A DNA stretch of 5,255 nt, taken from Bacteroidota bacterium (GTDB taxonomy: Bacteria > Bacteroidota > Bacteroidia > Flavobacteriales > Weeksellaceae). The notes beneath the pieces were generated by a model that was not told the DNA's origin, did no database searches, and worked only from the letters and a program-made list of their open reading frames with translations. The position numbers were made by a program, and so were the translations under genes. The DNA is taken from contig JAEZWE010000144.1 in the NCBI GenBank assembly GCA_023420435.1, positions 1-5,255 on the forward strand, written 5' to 3'. Shown piece after piece: positions 1 to 5,255 of the stretch; positions within the stretch are counted from its first letter, which is position 1, and each line of letters begins with the position of its first letter.

Positions 1-355
1 TGGTTGTATTATTGTGTCCAACAACCGAGTTATAGCAAGGGCTCACAATCTTACTGAAACTTTAAATGATGTTACCGCACATGCAGAAATGCTGGCGATA
101 ACTTCTGCCGCCAATTTTTTAGGCGGAAAATATTTAAAAAATTGTACGATGTATGTTACTTTGGAACCTTGTGTGATGTGTTTTGGAGCTTTAAACTGGT
201 CGCAAATTTCAAAAATTGTGATTGGTGCTAGAGATGAACAGAGAGGTTTTATCAACAAACATCTATCCCTTCATCCTAAAACAGAAATGGTAACTGGAAT
301 TTTAGAAAACGAATGTTCAAAAATTGTGACGGATTTCTTTAAATCAAAAAGATAA
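1..355 (+). CDS. tadA: tRNA-specific adenosine deaminase TadA, 5' end cut by window edge
   Basis: TadA deaminates adenosine to inosine at the wobble position (A34) of tRNA-Arg(ACG) in the cytoplasm. The frame is open to the left edge: codons from base 2 read GCIIV before the GTG at 14, matching the usual TadA strand 'PVGAVIV..', so the GTG is internal and the true start lies outside the window. Visible zinc deaminase motifs are HAE at 80-88 (zinc-binding His and proton-shuttle Glu) and PCVMC at 167-181 (two zinc-binding Cys), followed by FGAL. The C-terminus (GILENECSKIVTDFFKSKR) has the TadA-type 'GvL..eC..ll..FF..rR' ending, which favours TadA over guanine or cytosine deaminases of the same fold. 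About 117 residues are visible of a family length near 150, so roughly the first 30 to 35 are missing. The stop is one base from the convergent coaX stop. No frameshift is seen. Confidence 0.93.
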   Translation, partial: GCIIVSNNRVIARAHNLTETLNDVTAHAEMLAITSAANFLGGKYLKNCTMYVTLEPCVMCFGALNWSQISKIVIGARDEQRGFINKHLSLHPKTEMVTGILENECSKIVTDFFKSKR

Positions 356-356
356 A

Positions 357-1115
357 TTACAGATTTTTTCCAAGAAAATAAAGTCCTTTCAAGGTGTGTA
401 AACGATCTGCAATATGAATTTTATTGGTTAAAGGTTTATAAACATGGGAAACGCCACCTGTAGCAATCACAAAACAATCATCCTCTACTTCTTCATTAAT
501 TCGGTCCACAAAACCTTCCACCATTCCTAAAAATCCGTAAACCATACCGCTTTGCATACAACTTACGGTGTCTAATCCTAAAACAGTTGCTGGTTTCACC
601 AACTCTATTTCCGGTAATTGTGCCGTTTCTCCTACCAAAGAATTTAAAGAAGTAATTATTCCCGGCGCAATAATTACCCCAATGGTATCCCCGTTTTCAT
701 CAATACAACTCGCCGTTAAAGCCGTACCAAAATCAATAATAATTTTCTTTTTTCCGGGATATAAAGTATGTGCTGCTACCAAATTTGCATAAATATCGGT
801 TCCCATCTGTTTGGATTTTGGTTTCACTTCTGATAGCGAATCTCGACTTACCAAAATGGGCGGTTTTCCATGAATTTTCTTTATGGCACGAACTACATCT
901 TGAGTAATTTGTGGAACCACAGAACCGACAATTATTTTATCAATTTTTTCTGAATCAATACGGTGGGTTTGATACATCATCATAAACTGCAAAATCATTT
1001 CATCACTGGTTTTATAAGGCTTGGTATTGATGATCCAGGAAATATCGCAGTTATCTTCATCAAAAAGTCCAAAACGTATATTGGTATTGCCGATATTGAT
1101 TACAATTGATTTCAT
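357..1115 (-). CDS. coaX: Type III pantothenate kinase (CoaX), divergent active-site motifs
   Basis: CoaX phosphorylates pantothenate using ATP, the first step of coenzyme A synthesis, in the cytoplasm. The 252-residue product has the usual length and the ASKHA-type layout: first phosphate motif INIGNTNIRFG (residues 6-16), SVVP (65-68), GTDIYANLVAAH (105-116), second phosphate motif DFGTA (128-132), VIIAPGI, GMVYGFLGMVEG and ATGG (218-221). The start was set at the ATG ending at 1115. An ATG at 1187 in the same frame would add 24 residues that overlap the upstream peptidase gene and have no family character. Two substitutions stand out against characterised enzymes: the catalytic Asp of the first phosphate motif is Asn7, and the Arg of GADR is Ile108. 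The other catalytic Asp positions (107 and 128) are kept. The gene follows the M1 peptidase stop by 31 bases without a terminator, so co-transcription is likely. Family assignment is secure; activity is inferred. Confidence 0.92.
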   Translation of the reverse strand: MKSIVINIGNTNIRFGLFDEDNCDISWIINTKPYKTSDEMILQFMMMYQTHRIDSEKIDKIIVGSVVPQITQDVVRAIKKIHGKPPILVSRDSLSEVKPKSKQMGTDIYANLVAAHTLYPGKKKIIIDFGTALTASCIDENGDTIGVIIAPGIITSLNSLVGETAQLPEIELVKPATVLGLDTVSCMQSGMVYGFLGMVEGFVDRINEEVEDDCFVIATGGVSHVYKPLTNKIHIADRLHTLKGLYFLGKNL

Positions 1116-1146
1116 AATTTTTAAATAGGATGCTTTCTTTAAATTT

Positions 1147-2994
1147 TTATTTGTCCATTTCAAGATAATTATCTTCCGGATTAACATCCGCCAATCTTTG
1201 TGAAAAATCGATTCCCAAAACTGAAATTTGTGCCTTTGAGAAAGGAACGGTAAAGGTATATTCTTTTTGCGTCCAAGGCCAATAAGAAAGTGTTTTAAAA
1301 TCTCCGTAGATGTCTTTCTGTTTCCAAACCCGCGTCATATTCATTGGAATTTGAAAATTCACAATTTTTTTATCTTTCGTCAAAATGGAAAAATCAATAG
1401 GCATAGGAACCTGTCCATTATTCACTAAAGTAATGGTGGTTGAACTTTCATCATATTGAACATTTTTAACGGCATAATCAATTGTTTTAGTTGTATTGAT
1501 CCAATAGTGCTGAAACCATTTCAGATCCATTCCAGAATTTTTTTGTGCAATATGCATAAAATCACGATCTGATGGATGTTTCAATTTCCATTTATTATAA
1601 AATTCTTTCATTACAGAAGCCAATTTTTGTTCTCCCATAATATAACCTAACTGAACCAGAAAAAGTTCACCTTTAACATAAGAAGCATACGAGTAAGCAG
1701 TTCCGTTATCATGATGATCTCCCAACCAAACTGCAGGTTCTTCAATTCCCCTTTTTATAAATTTTATATAATTCTCGATACTTCCTCTAAAAGGGTTGGA
1801 AATAGGTTTAGCAGGCGGAAAAAGCTGATTCATCACATAACTTTCATAATAACTGGTGAAACCTTCATCCATCCATGGCCGTAAACTTTCGTTGTAAGCC
1901 ATAATTTGTTGATGCCAGGAATGTCCTCCTTCATGAACCATTAAACCCACAAGATCTTGCAATTCTCTTGCTTCTCCTAAAATCATGGTACACATTCCGT
2001 ATTCCATTCCACCATCTCCACCTTGGATAAATGAATACGTTGGATAAGTATAACGTCCGAAAACATTATTCATAATCTGAAAAAATTTGGACATATAAGG
2101 TTTTGACTGTTCCCAAAATGCTGTTTTTACAGATTTTTGATAAACAAAATACAGTTTTGGACCATCTAAAACAGTGGTATTTTCAACGATAAAATCGCGA
2201 TCTGCAGCCCAAGCAAAATCTAAAATATTTTTTGCGGTCCATTTCCAGGTCGATTTTCCTTTTTCATCTGATTTTACATTTGAATTTGCGACGTAACCTT
2301 TAACTTCTGTTGGATTTTCTAAATTTCCACCAGCACCAATAACATAATTTTTATCGATTTTGATGTTTATATCATAATTGGAAAAAGGTGCATGAAATTC
2401 TCTTCCCACATAATCGAAAGTTGCCCATCCATCATAGTCGTATTCTGCAATTTTCGGGTACCATTGTGTCATCGTCATATCCACTCCTTCTTTGTTATTT
2501 CTTCCGGAACGGCGAATTTGCATAGGAATTACTGCATCCCATTCCATCGTAAAAGTGGTGGAAGAATTAGGTTTTAAACTTTCAGCCAAGTCGACTTTCA
2601 TGATGGTTTCCTGAATTTCAAAGTTCAGATTTTTACCATTCTGTTTTATCCAATGAATGTTTTGAGAACCTTCTTCATTTTTTGGAATCGAAGCAAGTCT
2701 TGATATTCCGTCTTTCTGTAATCTGGAATCTCCATTTTTTCCCTGGCTTGAAACACGTTGATCCATCATGGATCCTGGTTTAAAAGCGTTCCAATACAAA
2801 TGAAAATAGACCGTTTTTAATTCATCCGGTGAATTATTGGTATAGGTTAAAGTTTGTTTTCCCTGATAAGTGAAATTTTCAGCATCTACATCAATGTCCA
2901 TTTTGTAATCGGCAAACTGCTGATAATAGGGATTTTGTTGTGCAAAAATCTGAAAGGAGAAAAAAGTAATTAACGTAAATAAATACGGTTTCAT
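1147..2994 (-). CDS. Secreted M1-family zinc metallopeptidase
   Basis: This is a gluzincin peptidase of family M1 (aminopeptidase N-like), expected to remove N-terminal residues from peptides outside the cytoplasm. The 615-residue product begins with a signal peptide: Lys2, a hydrophobic stretch, and likely cleavage after FA at residue 18, before QQ. An N-terminal beta domain follows. The catalytic domain has the substrate-binding motif GGMEYG (residues 328-333), zinc motif HEGGH (354-358; DNA 1921-1935) and WMDEG with the third zinc ligand Glu377, exactly the HExxH-18 residues-E spacing of M1. SYVKG supplies the likely transition-state Tyr439. The C-terminal 90 or so residues look like a beta-sandwich domain. 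No type IX secretion sorting domain is obvious, so the protein may be periplasmic. The ATG at 2994 was chosen because it creates the signal peptide; the in-frame extension to 3066 enters the apt terminator hairpin. The gene probably heads a unit with coaX. The natural substrate is unknown. Confidence 0.93.
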   Translation of the reverse strand: MKPYLFTLITFFSFQIFAQQNPYYQQFADYKMDIDVDAENFTYQGKQTLTYTNNSPDELKTVYFHLYWNAFKPGSMMDQRVSSQGKNGDSRLQKDGISRLASIPKNEEGSQNIHWIKQNGKNLNFEIQETIMKVDLAESLKPNSSTTFTMEWDAVIPMQIRRSGRNNKEGVDMTMTQWYPKIAEYDYDGWATFDYVGREFHAPFSNYDINIKIDKNYVIGAGGNLENPTEVKGYVANSNVKSDEKGKSTWKWTAKNILDFAWAADRDFIVENTTVLDGPKLYFVYQKSVKTAFWEQSKPYMSKFFQIMNNVFGRYTYPTYSFIQGGDGGMEYGMCTMILGEARELQDLVGLMVHEGGHSWHQQIMAYNESLRPWMDEGFTSYYESYVMNQLFPPAKPISNPFRGSIENYIKFIKRGIEEPAVWLGDHHDNGTAYSYASYVKGELFLVQLGYIMGEQKLASVMKEFYNKWKLKHPSDRDFMHIAQKNSGMDLKWFQHYWINTTKTIDYAVKNVQYDESSTTITLVNNGQVPMPIDFSILTKDKKIVNFQIPMNMTRVWKQKDIYGDFKTLSYWPWTQKEYTFTVPFSKAQISVLGIDFSQRLADVNPEDNYLEMDK

Positions 2995-3014
2995 ATGGGT
3001 AAAAATTTGAAATC

Positions 3015-3022
3015 GAAAGATA
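3015..3022 (-). promoter_or_regulatory. Possible -7 promoter element for the M1 peptidase gene
   Basis: On the - strand these bases read TATCTTTC, seven of eight positions of the Bacteroidota -7 consensus TAnnTTTG. They lie 20 bases upstream of the peptidase ATG and downstream of the apt terminator, where a promoter is needed. No TTG/TTTG -33 element is found at the usual spacing of about 19-20 bases; the nearest TTTG is only 11 bases upstream. The call is therefore weak. Confidence 0.25.
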
Positions 3023-3046
3023 CTAAAATCGTGCAAAATGGTTTTT

Positions 3047-3075
3047 AAATAAAAAACTCCTTCCAAAGAAAGAGT
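3047..3075 (-). terminator. Rho-independent terminator downstream of apt
   Basis: On the - strand an 8-base-pair stem pairs ACTCTTTC with GAAGGAGT across a TTTG loop, with one G-U wobble. It is followed directly by TTTTTATTT. The stem begins 23 bases after the apt stop codon. On the + strand the wobble becomes a C-A mismatch, so the structure is better formed in the - strand transcript, as expected for ending the lipoprotein-apt message. It separates that unit from the M1 peptidase-coaX unit. Confidence 0.8.
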
Positions 3076-3098
3076 CTATATTTAAAAAAAACTAACAT

Positions 3099-3635
3099 TT
3101 AATATTGAAGAATTTCATAAACTTCAGCATTAAATTTTTCTAATTTTTGTTTTCCCATTAAATCTTTAAGACCAATTAAAAAACTAAACTGAGTAACGAT
3201 TGCACCTTGCTTTTCAACCAATTTTGCTGCAGCTTCCGTTGTTCCACCTGTTGCTAAAAGATCGTCGTGAACCAAGATTCTTTGTCCGGGTTTTAGCTGT
3301 CCTTCTTTCATTTCAATTTCTGCAAAACCATACTCCAGTTCATATTTTTCTGAAATAAAAGGTGGTGGAAGTTTTCCTTTTTTACGAATTAAAATGAAAG
3401 GAACTTCTAATGCTACGGCAATTGCAATTCCGAAAAGATAGCCTCTACTTTCAATTCCGCAAACGGCGTCCACTTTTCCTCTGCTGAAGTTTGCTAAATC
3501 TTCAATAACACTTTCATAAAGTTTCGGGTCTAAAAAGATTGGAGTGATGTCTTTGAACTGAATTCCTTCGATTGGAAAATCAGGAATATTTTCAATGGAT
3601 TTTTCTAAATTTTCGATCAGTTGTTTCGTTGCCAT
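3099..3635 (-). CDS. apt: Adenine phosphoribosyltransferase
   Basis: APRT converts adenine and PRPP to AMP and pyrophosphate, the adenine salvage step, in the cytoplasm. The 178-residue protein matches the family length and order: IPDFPIEGIQFKDITPIF near the N-terminus, GIESRGYLFG (ESRG at residues 62-65), the flexible-loop region RKKGKLPPP (84-92), and the PRPP-binding motif VHDDLLATGGTT (122-133). In that motif the paired acidic residues and the GGT turn are intact; His123 sits where many homologues have a hydrophobic or acidic residue. The start is the ATG at 3635, one base after the TAA of the upstream lipoprotein gene (TAA-A-ATG), so translational coupling is likely. The same frame is open upstream to 3692 inside the lipoprotein gene, but those 19 residues do not resemble APRT. 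A strong terminator follows the stop. No lesion is seen. Confidence 0.95.
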   Translation of the reverse strand: MATKQLIENLEKSIENIPDFPIEGIQFKDITPIFLDPKLYESVIEDLANFSRGKVDAVCGIESRGYLFGIAIAVALEVPFILIRKKGKLPPPFISEKYELEYGFAEIEMKEGQLKPGQRILVHDDLLATGGTTEAAAKLVEKQGAIVTQFSFLIGLKDLMGKQKLEKFNAEVYEILQY

Positions 3636-3636
3636 T

Positions 3637-4791
3637 TTAATTAATTTTATAGCTTGAAATTTTCCATTCTCCCCCCACATTTTTAAGTCCAAATGTTACC
3701 TTTAAAGCGGTAGTATTTCCATTTTTATCGGTAACATCATAGGTGGCATTTACGCTTGCGGAATTTGCCGATGTGGAAACAGAATTAATATTTTTTACGC
3801 TGAGATTTTTCACACTTCCAAATCCGGAGGTAGGATTAGAAAAAGTTTCATAAGATCCCCAATTTGGATTCTGTGCATTTTCGTAAGCGCCGCGCAAATT
3901 CTGACTGCTTAAATTATTTAAAAATCTTTGAACAGTAACTTTAGGATCGGGTAAAGCGGTAGCGGGTGGAATTGTAGGATCAACAGTTCCGGCTTCTGGT
4001 GTTACGGCAGGATCTTCTTCATTTGCATATGGATCAACAGGTGTTACAGAAGGTTGGCGAACTGCTTTTGGATTTACTTCAACCCCAATTTTAGACATTT
4101 TGTAAGTTTTGTTGGAAGCCGCCACAGAAACTGAAATATCGATTTTATTATCAGAAATTTTATCTGTGGTTAAATCAGGAAAACGTATCGTAAAACCTTT
4201 AAAATTATTATCCTGCATCAGATTTTTTGAGGTTGAAACAGGAGTTCCGTTACTGGAAACGACCATTATTGCTTCTAAAGCTGCTCCTCGAAAATCAATA
4301 GGTTTTCCTAATCTGTCAACCAATCTTGGAACAACCTGTAACGCTTTTGGTCCTAATATACTGTCGAAAGAAATTGGATTTACTGTAATAGAAAGACCAT
4401 TTGCTATAATTTCGTTTGGATCGGTTTCTTTGGCTTCAATTTTTCCAAAAATATTCATTTCACCTAATGATGGTGGACCTCCACTGGTCCAAGCAATGCC
4501 ATTTCTTTGCGCAACTTCATCAGCCATAGCTAAAATTTCAGGAACTTTTTTTCCTTCCAGCATTTTTGAAAGCAGGTTCAACTCATGAGTATCTCCATCT
4601 GCTTCTACACCAAAAGTTTTTAAAATGTATAAGGCTTCATTAAATTTTATCTGTTCCAATGTTGTTAACGAAGTAGCCATATCATTAATACTGCTTTGGA
4701 AAGTTTTGAGATTGGTAGCATCTACACTATCTTTTTTGCAACTGGACAACGTCAATAATAACAAAACTAAAAAAAGGGAAATTCTTTTCAT
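3637..4791 (-). CDS. Two-domain lipoprotein of unknown function
   Basis: The 384-residue product has a type II signal peptide: KR, a leucine-rich core, and lipobox LSSC with the lipidated Cys at residue 18, followed by KKDS. It should be anchored in a membrane facing the periplasm or the cell surface. Residues about 20-100 are helical and loosely recall small lipoproteins of the DUF6694 type (DATNLKTFQSSINDMATSL..); this is memory of a pattern, not a search. Residues 100-238 look beta-rich and are unrecognised. A Pro/Asp/Thr-rich linker follows (240-284, with VDP and DP turns). Residues 283-384 resemble an NTF2-like/DUF4878 domain: a helix with TVQRFLNNL, WGSYETF, then strands ending LKNVGGEWKISSY. 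The gene sits 52 bases after the previous stop and one base before apt. The ATG at 4791 is fixed by the signal peptide. There is a six-G run near the 3' end (3671-3676). The role is unknown; I would not assign one. Confidence 0.88.
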   Translation of the reverse strand: MKRISLFLVLLLLTLSSCKKDSVDATNLKTFQSSINDMATSLTTLEQIKFNEALYILKTFGVEADGDTHELNLLSKMLEGKKVPEILAMADEVAQRNGIAWTSGGPPSLGEMNIFGKIEAKETDPNEIIANGLSITVNPISFDSILGPKALQVVPRLVDRLGKPIDFRGAALEAIMVVSSNGTPVSTSKNLMQDNNFKGFTIRFPDLTTDKISDNKIDISVSVAASNKTYKMSKIGVEVNPKAVRQPSVTPVDPYANEEDPAVTPEAGTVDPTIPPATALPDPKVTVQRFLNNLSSQNLRGAYENAQNPNWGSYETFSNPTSGFGSVKNLSVKNINSVSTSANSASVNATYDVTDKNGNTTALKVTFGLKNVGGEWKISSYKIN

Positions 4792-4809
4792 AATGGCTGA
4801 TGTTTATAA

Positions 4810-4817
4810 CAAATTTA
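4810..4817 (-). promoter_or_regulatory. Putative Bacteroidota -7 promoter element upstream of the lipoprotein-apt unit
   Basis: On the - strand the bases read TAAATTTG, an exact match to the Bacteroidota sigma-A -7 consensus TAnnTTTG, in the 52-base gap before the lipoprotein ATG. Transcription would begin near 4803, giving a short leader of about 12 bases. No clear TTTG -33 box is present at the expected distance, and in A/T-rich DNA such a match can arise by chance. No terminator hairpin was found in this gap, so read-through from the upstream gene is also possible. Confidence 0.4.
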
Positions 4818-4843
4818 GAAAATCCTAATCTATTATTTGCTAA

Positions 4844-5255
4844 TTATTTTCCGAATTTGTTTTCTTTTTCTTCGAATTTGCCTTTATAAAAATTATTTAA
4901 AACATTGGTCATCTTTGGAAAATCGTCACTATTCCAGTATTGATTTTTATAATAGCTTTGATAATGGTTGAATTTTGTTATGGTTTTTAATTCCTGATTT
5001 CCATAGCTGAGCTCTGTCGCATAAAAATTCTGATAAACCTTCATTTGGTGGAATTCTGGTTCAACCCGTCTTTTTATTTTCACACTTATTAATACTCTAG
5101 CATCAATAAAATCTCTGATGTGTCTTTTGGATTCTTTATCATAGGAAAGGATATAATCTGCTTTCGCTTGTGTAAACCAATAACCGAGAATTTTTTTTAT
5201 TTTATCATCAAATCGAGTGGCTTTCAATTCTATTACATCTTTATTTGTTGTTGAA
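4844..5255 (-). CDS. Uncharacterised protein, C-terminal part only; weak PD-(D/E)XK nuclease resemblance
   Basis: The frame is open from the right edge to the TAA at 4844, giving 136 visible residues. The TTG at 5227 is only an internal Leu codon (..VIELKATR..), and no ATG lies upstream of it in frame, so the real start is outside the window. The visible part starts with DVIELKATRFDDKI, then GYWFTQAKADYILSYD and DFIDARVLISVKI, followed by a charged, Tyr/Asn-rich tail (QSYYKNQYWNSDD..) and a Lys/Glu-rich end. A hydrophobic strand ending in ELK and a later KADY strand recall the second half of PD-(D/E)XK nuclease cores, where E-x-K is the catalytic pair. This is a pattern impression without the N-terminal acidic residue in view. 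No signal peptide or membrane segment is visible. That it is a real coding region is likely; its function is not established. Confidence 0.65.
   Translation of the reverse strand, partial: STTNKDVIELKATRFDDKIKKILGYWFTQAKADYILSYDKESKRHIRDFIDARVLISVKIKRRVEPEFHQMKVYQNFYATELSYGNQELKTITKFNHYQSYYKNQYWNSDDFPKMTNVLNNFYKGKFEEKENKFGK

Noticed and set aside
568..792. 74-codon open frame on the + strand inside coaX
   Set aside because: It is fully antisense to conserved CoaX motifs and its product has no family character.
1116..1187. N-terminal extension of CoaX to an upstream ATG
   Set aside because: It overlaps the 3' end of the peptidase gene and adds 24 Lys/Ile-rich residues before a normal CoaX N-terminus.
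2995..3066. N-terminal extension of the M1 peptidase to an upstream ATG
   Set aside because: It would bury the signal peptide 24 residues inside the protein and begin within the apt terminator hairpin.
4109..4588. 159-codon open frame on the + strand opposite the lipoprotein gene
   Set aside because: It lies wholly antisense to a gene with a clear lipobox and folded domains. Its translation has no recognisable domain, and it looks like a frame shadow.
4625..4828. 67-codon open frame on the + strand across the lipoprotein start
   Set aside because: It is antisense to the signal peptide region and the putative promoter, with no promoter or start context of its own.
4818..4858. GAAAAT/ATTTTC inverted repeat as a terminator after the right-edge gene
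   Set aside because: The stem is six A/T-rich pairs with a loop of over 20 bases and no T tract, too weak to call.
5225..5227. TTG as the start of the right-edge gene
   Set aside because: The same frame continues upstream to the window edge, and the TTG falls inside a coherent strand (DVIELKATR).

Overview
The window looks like ordinary chromosomal DNA from a low-G+C member of the Bacteroidota, most likely a flavobacterium of the Chryseobacterium/Kaistella kind (Weeksellaceae). The reasons are the A/T-rich sequence, the lack of clear Shine-Dalgarno sites, a Bacteroidota-type -7 promoter motif (TAnnTTTG) and the style of the secreted and lipid-anchored proteins. The genus is an inference from protein recognition, not from a search.

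Layout, left to right. The 3' part of tadA (tRNA adenosine deaminase) is on the + strand and is cut by the left edge. It converges on coaX with a single base between the two stop codons. Everything else is on the - strand. Read in transcription order from the right edge, it runs: the 3' part of an unrecognised gene (4844 to the edge); a two-domain lipoprotein (4791-3637); apt, adenine phosphoribosyltransferase (3635-3099), whose ATG lies one base after the lipoprotein stop; a convincing intrinsic terminator (3075-3047); a secreted M1-family zinc metallopeptidase (2994-1147); and coaX, type III pantothenate kinase (1115-357), 31 bases after the peptidase stop with no terminator between. The natural reading is two transcription units, lipoprotein-apt and peptidase-coaX. 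The three best-conserved - strand starts (coaX, M1, apt) were set at internal ATGs, because the upstream in-frame extensions run into neighbouring genes or the terminator and have no family character.

Functions are mostly housekeeping: tRNA wobble editing, CoA synthesis, adenine salvage and peptide use outside the cytoplasm. I see no pathway linking neighbours beyond co-transcription. There is no RNA gene, mobile element, CRISPR array or long repeat, and no gene-free stretch over about 110 bases.

I found no convincing new multi-gene system. The points worth checking are a CoaX with substitutions in two active-site motifs (Asp to Asn in the first phosphate motif, Arg to Ile in the GxDR motif), an edge-truncated protein with a weak resemblance to PD-(D/E)XK nucleases, and an uncharacterised lipoprotein tightly joined to apt, with a six-G run that could link the two frames.
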